Assembly: GCA_024695445.1 (NCBI GenBank)
Contig: JAILIG010000186.1
Location: 1-38,119 of the forward strand
Reading direction: 5' to 3'
Source of the DNA: Oscillospiraceae bacterium
GTDB taxonomy: Bacteria > Bacillota > Clostridia > Oscillospirales > Ruminococcaceae
DNA: 38,119 nucleotides
The notes below the pieces were generated by a model. The model had not been told where the DNA came from. It worked only from the letters and a program-made list of their open reading frames with translations, and ran no database searches. The translations under genes and the position numbers were made by a program. This document shows positions 15,187-22,437 of this stretch, piece after piece (the stretch's first letter is position 1; the number at the start of each line of letters is the position of its first letter).

Positions 15187-15370
15187 CCGGCAGTGCAAAC
15201 TAAAGTTTTTGGTCAAGCTTTTTTCAAAAAGCTTGCGGGTTCTTAGGGCGGAGCCCTAAGTCGCGCTCCGCAGAGCGCGAAACTCTCTGGACTTAAAAAG
15301 AGCTCCGCAAGGGGGTGAATTGCCGCAAAGCGGCAAGAGGGGGACGCCCTGCGATAGAGGGCGTCCCCCT
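15187..15370 (-). repeat. Hairpin-cassette repeat, copy B (inverted)
   Basis: The reverse complement of copy C (26740-26921), with the same ordered modules: a GGGGACGCCCT...AGGGCGTCCCC palindrome, TTGCCGC/GCGGCAA, GCGGAGCTCTTTTTAAGTCC, the CGCGCTC hairpin, a CTTAGGG hairpin shared with copy A, and AAGCTTTTTGAAAAAAGCTT. It occupies the space between two convergent genes. Confidence 0.8.
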
Positions 15371-15404
15371 AAAAAGACAGTGATGACCTTTTTTGATAGA
15401 CTGA

Positions 15405-15427
15405 GGCGGCGGACAATGTCCGCCGCC
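15405..15427. terminator. Palindrome after VanY-like gene (right copy)
   Basis: Identical to 15144-15166. On the minus strand it begins 7 bases past the stop of the carboxypeptidase gene, and so may be its transcription stop. Confidence 0.6.
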
Positions 15428-15433
15428 TTCCTG

Positions 15434-16834
15434 TCAGTTCGCGTACTTCGATGTAATACCGAGGTACTCCTCCAGCGTCAGTCCGCTGTCATACACCTTC
15501 TTCGCAAGGTCCTTGCCGAGATACCGGACATGCCACGACTCGTACATATATCCCGTGATGCTCTCCTTGCCCTCCGGATACCGGATGATAAAGCCGTATT
15601 TCCAGCAGTTTGCCGCAAGCCACTTGGCCTCCTTCGTCCCGTTGAAGGACGAGCTTGCACGGTTGATGTCCATGCCGAGGCCGGACTGATGCTCGGAATG
15701 TCCCGGACGCGCCGAATACCGGTCTGCCTCCGCCTTTCCGTCACGGGCGCAGTAACGGTCGTAAAGCGCCTTCTGCGTCGTGTAGCTGCGGAATCCGGAG
15801 CAGATGTTCAGGCTGATCTTCTCCTTTGCCGCCGCGGCCTGCATCTCGTTGAACGCAGCCTGCGCATTCTTGTCCAGGCCCGGATTGTAATTTGCCGGCA
15901 GAGAATAGGTCTTGTTGACAATCAGAATGCCGTTGACATAGGTGATGCCGTTTCTGACCTCGATTGTCGGCTTCGGCTGGTTCTGGCCGGCGCCGCCGGA
16001 CGATGCCGTCGTGCCGGTCTGGGACGAGGCGCCGCTGTCTGCCGCCGACTCGCCGGAGGCCGTTGTTGTTTCCGTCGCAGTCGTCGTGGACGAGGCAGAC
16101 TCCGACGCGGAGGAAGTCGCGTTCGGATCCACAACATTCACTTCAATTTCCGCGAACACGAACGGATTGCTGACCGATGTGACGCGGATCATGCACTTGC
16201 CCGCGCCGACACCCGTGATGCGGCCCGCCTTATCGACCGTGGCCACCTTGTCGTCGCTGGTCGTCCAGAGCTCGCTCTTGTCGGTCGCGTCCGCCGGCGT
16301 CATTGTGACGAGTGCATAGGGATGCACCTCGCCGACCTTGACATTCGCGGAATAATACGAGAGGGTGATGCCGGAGACCACGCCCGCCGGAACGGTCGTT
16401 GTCTCGGTTGTCGTCAGTTCTGTTGTCGTTGTGGTCACCTCCGTGGTGACAGTGTGCCGGACAGTCGCGCCGGGGTGATCGGGATTCTCCACGACCGTCA
16501 CGACAAAGGTTTCGCTCGCGCCGGTGACGCTGTCCTTCGCAATGACCGTGGCTTCACCGGCGGCCTTTGCCAGCAGCAGGTTGGTGCCGGGCGCGATATA
16601 CACCACGCCCTCCGCGGAGCTCGCGCAGGTGTAATCATGCTCCAGCAGCGCTTCGAGCGTCTTCTGGTCGCCGACCTGCATGGTGAAGGTGTATTTTTTC
16701 TCGTTTCTGCCGACATCAGCCTTCTTCTTGTAGACCAGCCAGACGCCGGCTGCGATTCCGGCCAGTGCAATCAGCACCAGCAGGAACAAGGGCAGTGACA
16801 TTCCGCCGCTTTTTGATTCCTTTGTATTCGCCAT
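15434..16834 (-). CDS. VanY-type D-Ala-D-Ala carboxypeptidase with Big domains
   Basis: A 466-residue membrane-anchored enzyme: one N-terminal membrane segment (residues 13-35), a Big-like Ig domain (45-117), a Thr-rich linker, a clear Big_2 domain (152-236, with KVATVDKAGRITGVGAGK), a Ser/Thr/Gly linker (237-285) and a C-terminal peptidase M15B/VanY domain (about 300-455). Zinc ligands are visible in SEHQSGLGMDIN (His382, Asp389) and ESWHVRY (His435); SGFRSYTTQ is the family's entry motif. It trims the terminal D-Ala of peptidoglycan stem peptides outside the membrane. The start at 16834 was chosen for the AAAGGA site eight bases upstream; the frame's earlier ATGs lack one. No van regulatory genes are nearby, so a housekeeping wall role is more likely than glycopeptide resistance. 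Confidence 0.9.
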   Translation of the reverse strand: MANTKESKSGGMSLPLFLLVLIALAGIAAGVWLVYKKKADVGRNEKKYTFTMQVGDQKTLEALLEHDYTCASSAEGVVYIAPGTNLLLAKAAGEATVIAKDSVTGASETFVVTVVENPDHPGATVRHTVTTEVTTTTTELTTTETTTVPAGVVSGITLSYYSANVKVGEVHPYALVTMTPADATDKSELWTTSDDKVATVDKAGRITGVGAGKCMIRVTSVSNPFVFAEIEVNVVDPNATSSASESASSTTTATETTTASGESAADSGASSQTGTTASSGGAGQNQPKPTIEVRNGITYVNGILIVNKTYSLPANYNPGLDKNAQAAFNEMQAAAAKEKISLNICSGFRSYTTQKALYDRYCARDGKAEADRYSARPGHSEHQSGLGMDINRASSSFNGTKEAKWLAANCWKYGFIIRYPEGKESITGYMYESWHVRYLGKDLAKKVYDSGLTLEEYLGITSKYAN

Positions 16835-16911
16835 GATCGTCATCCTTTCTGTAATTACGGCATTCCTTTTCTGCGACACGCGGATTTTTCCGCGCAGAAC
16901 ACTTCTGTATT

Positions 16912-16940
16912 ATTATAGCACAGTTTTCCGGATTTGTCAC
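16912..16940 (-). promoter_or_regulatory. Promoter of VanY-like gene
   Basis: Minus strand: GTGACA, 17 bases, TATAAT. The -10 box lies 78 bases upstream of the start codon, and the promoter ends just outside the upstream spoVAC-like gene. Confidence 0.7.
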
Positions 16941-16957
16941 TACTCCCCGCAAAATTT

Positions 16958-17431
16958 TCATTTTCCGCCGCCGGCGAGCAGATAAATCAGCCCGTAAACG
17001 GCGGATGCGGCGGTGCCGTAGAGGATGACCGGCCCTGCGATCGTGAAGATTTTGGTGCCGATGCCCGTGACGGCACCCTCGGTTTTCGCCTCGACGGCCG
17101 CCGCGGAGACGGCGTTGGCAAAGCCCGTGACCGGCACGAGCGTCCCCGCGCCGCCGTGCTTTGCGAGCTTTTCGTAGAGGCCGAGCCCCGTTGCGAGCGC
17201 CGAGCAGAAGACCAGAATCACCGAGGTCCACGCCGCGGCATCCGGCGCGGAAAGCCCCGCGGACAGCAGCAGCTCCCGCAGCTGCTCTCCCGCGGCACAG
17301 ATGCCCCCGCCGATCAGAAAGGCCTTTGGGGCGTTGACGGCTGTGCGGCTCCTGACCGATGCGGCAGCGACCATGCGCCGGTATTCGGCAGCGTCCGGCA
17401 GACGCTTCTCCGGTTTCGTTTGCGGTATCAT
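16958..17431 (-). CDS. spoVAC: Stage V sporulation protein AC (SpoVAC)
   Basis: A 157-residue membrane protein with the SpoVAC sequence pattern: KAFLIGGGICAAGEQ, LGLYEKLAKHGGAGTLVPVT, GFANAVSAAAVEAKTEGAVT, GIGTKIFTIAGPVILYG. In spore formers SpoVA proteins move Ca-dipicolinate across the inner forespore membrane; SpoVAC is a mechanosensitive-channel-like subunit. The usual partners spoVAD and spoVAEB are not adjacent. The ATG at 17431 sits directly behind CAGGAG, with GGGAGG 11 bases upstream as the more usable site; a longer frame to 17575 lacks conserved sequence. Regulation by sporulation sigma factors is expected from the family, but I could not identify a convincing box. Confidence 0.85.
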   Translation of the reverse strand: MIPQTKPEKRLPDAAEYRRMVAAASVRSRTAVNAPKAFLIGGGICAAGEQLRELLLSAGLSAPDAAAWTSVILVFCSALATGLGLYEKLAKHGGAGTLVPVTGFANAVSAAAVEAKTEGAVTGIGTKIFTIAGPVILYGTAASAVYGLIYLLAGGGK

Positions 17432-17569
17432 CTCCTGATGTTCCTCCCTTTCCGACGCGCCCTGACAGCGGTCTGTCCAAAATAGTCTGCCCATGTGCCG
17501 CAAAATCATGTATCTGTGCAAAAAATCCGCAATGACGGAAAATAACCGGTTTTCCGTCCGGTTTTGCTC

Positions 17570-17598
17570 TTGCAATCAAAGCGGAAAAGTAGTATAAT
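17570..17598 (+). promoter_or_regulatory. Promoter of asnB
   Basis: TTGCAA, 17 bases, TATAAT. It overlaps the untranslated upstream region of the divergent spoVAC gene. Confidence 0.78.
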
Positions 17599-17657
17599 AG
17601 AGATGTATGTGCGGACGGAAAAGCCGCACGGCAGAACGCAAGGGAGGCGGCACAGGT

Positions 17658-19550
17658 ATGTGCGGATTTGTTGGCTTTACCGGGCATCCGGACGGCGCGG
17701 AGCAGATTCTTTCGGAAATGGCGGACCGCATCCGTCACCGCGGGCCGGACGCAGACGGCAGCTATCTTGACGACAGCATCGCACTGGGACACAGACGGCT
17801 TTCTATCATTGATCTGACAGAACAGGGCACGCAGCCGATGTTCAACGAGGACGGCTCGCTCGTGCTGGTATTCAACGGCGAAATTTACAACTACCGCGCA
17901 CTGCGCGAGGAACTCAGGGCAGCGGGACATATCTTCCGCACGGAGACAGACTCTGAGGTGCTGCTCCACGGCTATGAACAGTACGGGGCAGAGCTGCTCC
18001 CGAAGCTCCGCGGAATGTTCGCCTTTGTCATCTGGGACAAGCAGGCGAAAAAGCTCTTCGGCGCACGCGATTTCTTCGGCATCAAGCCCTTTTACTACGC
18101 GCAGATGAACGGCACACTGCTCTTCGGCAGCGAAATCAAGGCGTTTCTGCCGCATCCGGACTTCAAAAAGGAGCTGGACACCGCCGTTCTGGAGCAATAT
18201 CTGACCTTTCAGTATTCCCCGACCGAGGACTGCTTCTTCAGGGGCGTGAAAAAGCTCCTGCCTGCGCATTATTTCACCTATGAAAACGGCAGCATGACCG
18301 TCAGCCGCTGGTGGGATATGACCTTTGAGGCGGACGAGCAGCCGCTGCTCGGCGACTGGGTGCGGGACATCTCCGAGACCTTCCGCGATTCGGTCAGTGC
18401 GCATAAGATCGCGGATGTCGAGGTCGGAAGCTTCCTGTCCTCCGGCGTCGATTCGAGCTATGTCGCCGCCGTCGCGGATGTGGACAAGACCTTTACCGTC
18501 GGCTTCGGCACCGACGAGAAATACAACGAAATCAGCTGGGCAAAAAAGTTCTCCCACGCGATTGCGAAGGAAAACTACAGCCATGTCATCACCAGAGAGG
18601 AATACTGGGACGCGCTGCAGGCCGTGCAGTATCAGATGGACGAGCCGCTGGCGGATCCGTCCTGCATCGCGCTGTGGTTTGTCTGCAAGCTGGCGGCGGA
18701 GCAGGTCAAGGTCGTGCTCTCCGGAGAGGGCGCCGACGAGCTCTTCGGCGGCTACAATGTTTACAGTGAGCCCGATTCCTCGGACTACGAAAAGCTGCCC
18801 TTCGGTCTCCGGCGGGCGATTGCGGGGGCGGCGTCCCGTCTGCCCGCAAGGCGCGGCCTGAATTTTCTCGTCCGCAAGGGAACACCGCTCGAAAAGCGGT
18901 TCATCGGCAATGCGTATATGTTCACGCCGGCCGAGCGGAAAAAGCTGCTGAAAATCCGCACGGCCGCTCCGGATCCGACCGAAATCACAAAGCCCTTTTA
19001 CGAGCGTGTGAAGGACGCCGATCCCGTAACGAAAATGCAGTATCTCGACATCCACCTCTGGATGATGGGCGATATTCTGCTCAAGGCAGACAAGATGAGC
19101 ATGGCGCACTCGCTGGAGCTGCGCGTGCCGTTCCTCGACAGAGAGATCGCGGCGCTCGCGGGCAGAATCCCGCGCCGGTTCCGCGTGACGCGCAGAGTCG
19201 AAACTGATGCCGACACGCCCTATGTGACGAAATATGCGATGCGCCTCGCTGCCAAGCGCGACACCCCGAAGGAGACCGCGGACACCGCCGCCAAGAAAAA
19301 GCTCGGCTTCCCGGTCCCGATCCGCGTCTGGCTCAAAGAGGAAAAATGCAGCGAGACCGTAAAGCAGGCGTTCACCTCGCCCGCCGCGGAGCAGTTCTTC
19401 CATACGGAACAGCTCGTAAAGCTGCTGGACGACCACAAAAAGGGCAAGGCGGACAACTCCCGCAAGATCTGGACTGTATATATGTTCCTTGTGTGGTACA
19501 AGGTGTACTTTGAGGAGAATCCGGCGTGCGGAATGCGGAATGCGGAATAA
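17658..19550 (+). CDS. asnB: Asparagine synthetase (glutamine-hydrolysing)
   Basis: It makes asparagine from aspartate, ATP and glutamine. It has 630 residues, a usual length. The start is fixed by the class II amidotransferase nucleophile Cys2 (MCGFVGF); GGGAGG lies upstream. The N-terminal glutaminase domain shows RHRGPDADG, LGHRRLSIIDL, NGEIYNY and RGMFAFVIWD. The C-terminal ATP-pyrophosphatase domain shows SSGVDSSYVAA (P-loop near residue 261) and LSGEGADELFGGY. The last few residues (CGMRNAE) and the stop codon are encoded by a short intergenic repeat (GGAATGCGGAATGCGGAATAA) found elsewhere in the window. The natural C-terminus may therefore have been altered by repeat insertion, probably harmlessly because the tail is outside conserved motifs. 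Confidence 0.95.
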   Translation: MCGFVGFTGHPDGAEQILSEMADRIRHRGPDADGSYLDDSIALGHRRLSIIDLTEQGTQPMFNEDGSLVLVFNGEIYNYRALREELRAAGHIFRTETDSEVLLHGYEQYGAELLPKLRGMFAFVIWDKQAKKLFGARDFFGIKPFYYAQMNGTLLFGSEIKAFLPHPDFKKELDTAVLEQYLTFQYSPTEDCFFRGVKKLLPAHYFTYENGSMTVSRWWDMTFEADEQPLLGDWVRDISETFRDSVSAHKIADVEVGSFLSSGVDSSYVAAVADVDKTFTVGFGTDEKYNEISWAKKFSHAIAKENYSHVITREEYWDALQAVQYQMDEPLADPSCIALWFVCKLAAEQVKVVLSGEGADELFGGYNVYSEPDSSDYEKLPFGLRRAIAGAASRLPARRGLNFLVRKGTPLEKRFIGNAYMFTPAERKKLLKIRTAAPDPTEITKPFYERVKDADPVTKMQYLDIHLWMMGDILLKADKMSMAHSLELRVPFLDREIAALAGRIPRRFRVTRRVETDADTPYVTKYAMRLAAKRDTPKETADTAAKKKLGFPVPIRVWLKEEKCSETVKQAFTSPAAEQFFHTEQLVKLLDDHKKGKADNSRKIWTVYMFLVWYKVYFEENPACGMRNAE

Positions 19551-19618
19551 ATGTATCCGCTGTGCGGATGATTCTAAACGGAGCTTTGCCCCAAGTCCCC
19601 TGCATTCACCTTTGATTT
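19526..19618 (+). repeat. Intergenic repeat S, copy 1
   Basis: About 90 bp, matching in inverted orientation 23931-24015: GCGGAATGCGGAATAA, GTATCCGC.GTGCGGAT, a GGAGCTTTGCCCCAAGTCCCC palindrome-like part and CTGCATTCACCTTTGA. Its left end lies within the asnB coding sequence. Confidence 0.75.
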
Positions 19619-19658
19619 CGCTCTCTGTATGATTTTACATGAGAGAAAGGATTATCAG

Positions 19659-20255
19659 ATGATTTGTCCTTACTGTCTGAAGGAAATGAAATCCGGCTGG
19701 CTTCAGAGCGATCGCGGTGCCATACTGTTCTCCGAGAAGAAAAAAACCGTGCTCTGGCGGCTTTTGCCGCACGCCGCAAAGGATGATATCCGGTTATCGC
19801 ACACGCAGTTCAGCTGGTTCTGTCCGGGCTGCGAAAAGATCGTGATAGATGTCAAGGGGAAAAGCCGGTACAACCCGGACAGAGCCCTGACGGATACGGA
19901 TGTCAGCGAACGGAATATCACCATCGGGGAATGGTCTTACCGGATGCCGGATTTCAGCCGGGGCCCGGACGGCCGGTTGATTCTGATTGACCGGTATTCC
20001 TTTCAGTCGCCGGAGGCGTCCCTCTGGGGACTTGATGCGGACAACGAGCCGTTTGCGGAGCATCATCGCAGCGATGAAGGGGCATGGTTTGAGGATTCTG
20101 TCGAAGCGGATTTCATCACAAAGGAGCAGCTGGCAGACGAAATCGAGCGCCTGAGCGATTTCTTCGCGGAAAACGGCTGTCTCGACTGGGCGGGCGCCTA
20201 TCAGAATATTCTGGTCTGGCTTCGTGCCGACTCCTCATTCCCGACTTCCAACTGA
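19659..20255 (+). CDS. DUF6487-like zinc-ribbon protein
   Basis: A 198-residue cytoplasmic protein. The N-terminus is a small zinc ribbon: CPYCLKEMKSGWLQSDRG...FS (Cys pair at residues 3 and 6) and FCPGCEKIVID, as in the DUF6487 family. The rest is acidic, with WLRAD and EIERLSDFFAENGCLDW towards the C-terminus. Function is unknown. ATG 19659 was chosen because GAGAAAGG lies eight bases upstream and zinc-ribbon proteins of this type begin right at the first CxxC. It is followed 21 bases later by pyrB, so the two may be cotranscribed, but its own promoter is not obvious. Confidence 0.8.
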   Translation: MICPYCLKEMKSGWLQSDRGAILFSEKKKTVLWRLLPHAAKDDIRLSHTQFSWFCPGCEKIVIDVKGKSRYNPDRALTDTDVSERNITIGEWSYRMPDFSRGPDGRLILIDRYSFQSPEASLWGLDADNEPFAEHHRSDEGAWFEDSVEADFITKEQLADEIERLSDFFAENGCLDWAGAYQNILVWLRADSSFPTSN

Positions 20256-20276
20256 ACAGAACAGAGAGGTATTGTT

Positions 20277-21359
20277 ATGAGCGAACCGAAATACTCCCAC
20301 CTGATTGACCTGAACGACTATCCCGTCGAATGGTGGAACAAGATCATCCGTCTGGGCGCGACGATCTGCGCGCATCCGCAGCGCTATGTGCAGGCCTGTG
20401 CCGGCAAGATCATGGCGACGCTCTTTTATGAGCCGTCCACGCGCACGCAGATGAGCTTTCAGTCCGCGATGATCCGGCTGGGCGGCAGCATCATCGGCTT
20501 CGACAACCCGATGAGCAGCTCCGTCGCCAAGGGCGAAAACCTGAAGGATACCACCAAGGTCGTCAGCTCGTATTCCGATATTCTCATCATCCGGCACCCG
20601 ACTGCCGGTGCGGCCAAGGCCGCCGCCCTGACTGCGGAATGTCCGGTCGTCAACGCCGGCGACGGCGGCCACCTGCACCCGACCCAGACGCTGACCGATC
20701 TGCTGACGCTGCACATGGAAAAGGGACGGCTCGAACACCTCACCGTCGGGCTCTGCGGCGACCTGCTCTACGGGCGCACCGTCCACTCGCTGCTGAAGGC
20801 GCTCTCATGCTACGCCGGAAACCGCTTCGTGCTGATCTCGACGCCGGAGCTGCGCGTGCCGGATTACATCCGCAAGCTGCTGACCGATTCCGGCTGCGAA
20901 TACCGTGAGGAGACCTCGCTCGACGCCGCAATCGGGGAGCTTGATGTGCTCTACATGACGCGCATCCAGCGGGAGCGTTTTGCCTCTGAGGCCGAGTATC
21001 TCGCGCAGAAGGACACCTACTGCCTCACGCCGGAGAAAATGTCTCACGCAAAGGCAGACCTCGCCGTGCTGCATCCGCTGCCGCGTGTCGATGAAATTGC
21101 GATTGCCGTCGATGACGACGCCCGTGCGCTGTACTTCCGGCAGGCAAAGTACGGAATGTATGTGCGCATGGCACTGATTATGAAGCTGCTCGAAAGCGAG
21201 GAGCATCTGCCCGTGCTGCACGGCACCGATGACGGCGCGCTGCACTGCGTCAACCCGAAGTGCATCACGGCAAAGGAACACTATCTGCCGCAGAAATTTC
21301 TCTGCCAGCACGGCCGAACGGTCTGTGAATACTGCGAGGAACGCGCTCTGCCGCGGTAA
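20277..21359 (+). CDS. pyrB: Aspartate carbamoyltransferase with PyrI-like zinc tail
   Basis: It catalyses carbamoyl phosphate plus aspartate to carbamoyl aspartate, the committed step of pyrimidine synthesis. The catalytic chain motifs are FYEPSTRTQMSFQ (carbamoyl-phosphate loop; the common STRTR reads STRTQ here), VVNAGDGGHLHPTQTLTDLL, HPLPRVDEI and KYGMYVRMAL. After the normal end at about residue 310 there is a Cys-rich tail, Cys324-x4-Cys329 ... Cys350-x2-Cys353. It resembles the zinc domain of the regulatory chain PyrI (CPNSNC...CKYC in E. coli) without its allosteric nucleotide domain. The start has GAGAGG seven bases upstream. queA follows after 19 bases, and no pyrI or other pyr gene is adjacent. 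Confidence 0.93.
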   Translation: MSEPKYSHLIDLNDYPVEWWNKIIRLGATICAHPQRYVQACAGKIMATLFYEPSTRTQMSFQSAMIRLGGSIIGFDNPMSSSVAKGENLKDTTKVVSSYSDILIIRHPTAGAAKAAALTAECPVVNAGDGGHLHPTQTLTDLLTLHMEKGRLEHLTVGLCGDLLYGRTVHSLLKALSCYAGNRFVLISTPELRVPDYIRKLLTDSGCEYREETSLDAAIGELDVLYMTRIQRERFASEAEYLAQKDTYCLTPEKMSHAKADLAVLHPLPRVDEIAIAVDDDARALYFRQAKYGMYVRMALIMKLLESEEHLPVLHGTDDGALHCVNPKCITAKEHYLPQKFLCQHGRTVCEYCEERALPR

Positions 21360-21378
21360 CCTGATTACGGAGACTGAT

Positions 21379-22413
21379 ATGACCGACTTTACAAAGAAAA
21401 GCACCTATTTTTACGAGCTGCCGCAGGAGCGGATCGCGCAGACACCGGTCGAGCCGCGCTCCGCGTCCCGCCTGCTCTGCATGGACCGGCAGACCGGCGC
21501 GCTTGCCCACCGGCATTTCTATGAGCTCGGCGAGCTGCTGAGGCCGGGCGACCTGCTCGTCATGAACGATTCCCGCGTGATTCCGGCGCGGCTGTACGGC
21601 GTGCGCGAGGACACCGGCTCCCCGATCGAATTCCTGCTCTTAAAGCCCACCGCCGAGAAGGTCTGGGAGATCATCTGCAAGCCGGCGAAAAAGGCAAAGC
21701 CCGGCGTGCGCTTCCGCTTCTCGGACAAGCTGACCGCCGAGGTGCTGGGCAGCACGGAGGACGGCGGCCGCCTCGTGCGCTTTTCCTGCGAGGGCAGCAT
21801 CTATGCCGTGCTGGACGAGATCGGACAGATGCCCCTGCCGCCCTACATCACCGAAAAGCTCAGGGACAAGGAACGCTATCAGACCGTCTACGCGAGAGAG
21901 CGCGGCTCCTCTGCCGCTCCGACCGCCGGTCTGCACTTCACGCCGGAGCTGCTCGAAGCCCTGAAGACACAGGGCGTGGATGAGGCCTTCGTCACACTCC
22001 ATGTCGGGCTCGGCACCTTCCGCCCCGTCAAGGAGGACGACATCACCAGGCACCATATGCACATCGAGCATTACATGATTCCGGAGATCACCGCCGAAAA
22101 GATCCGCCGCACGAAGGAACAGGGCGGGCGCGTCATCGCGGTCGGAACCACCTCCCTGCGCACGCTGGAGGGCGCTGCCGCCGCACACGGTACGGTCTGC
22201 GCCTGCGAGGGCGACACCGGCATTTTCATCTATCCGCCGTATGATTTCAAGGTCATCGACGGGCTGATTACGAACTTCCACCTGCCAGAATCCACCCTGA
22301 TTATGCTGGTCGCGGCCTTCGCCGGCTACGAGCACACGATGAACGCCTATCAGACCGCCGTCGAAGAGAAATACCGCTTCTTCTCGTTCGGCGACGCAAT
22401 GGCCATTTTATAA
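21379..22413 (+). CDS. queA: QueA, tRNA ribosyltransferase-isomerase
   Basis: S-adenosylmethionine:tRNA ribosyltransferase-isomerase, 344 residues, full length. It transfers and isomerises the ribose of AdoMet onto preQ1 in tRNA to give epoxyqueuosine. Motifs: FYELPQERIAQTP at the N-terminus, VMNDSRVIPARLYG, YQTVYAR, GSSAAPTAGLHFT, HVGLGTFRPV, HMHIEHY, AVGTTSLRTLE and LITNFHLPESTLIMLV. The ATG at 21379 has GGAG seven bases upstream; the longer frame reaches into pyrB. It lies between pyrB and pyk with short gaps (19 and 24 bases), suggesting one transcript. Confidence 0.95.
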   Translation: MTDFTKKSTYFYELPQERIAQTPVEPRSASRLLCMDRQTGALAHRHFYELGELLRPGDLLVMNDSRVIPARLYGVREDTGSPIEFLLLKPTAEKVWEIICKPAKKAKPGVRFRFSDKLTAEVLGSTEDGGRLVRFSCEGSIYAVLDEIGQMPLPPYITEKLRDKERYQTVYARERGSSAAPTAGLHFTPELLEALKTQGVDEAFVTLHVGLGTFRPVKEDDITRHHMHIEHYMIPEITAEKIRRTKEQGGRVIAVGTTSLRTLEGAAAAHGTVCACEGDTGIFIYPPYDFKVIDGLITNFHLPESTLIMLVAAFAGYEHTMNAYQTAVEEKYRFFSFGDAMAIL

Positions 22414-22437
22414 CACACCGGAAGGAGTGACAGCGGA

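Noticed and set aside
15320-16798. 492-codon open frame on the plus strand
   Set aside because: It is complementary to the VanY-like gene and starts in repeat DNA.
15434-16834. Vancomycin resistance gene
   Set aside because: VanY-type peptidases are common cell-wall enzymes; no vanH/A/X or VanRS genes are in the window.
16716-19436. 906-codon open frame on the minus strand
   Set aside because: It spans the complement of asnB and overlaps spoVAC; no domain is visible and asnB is unmistakable on the other strand.
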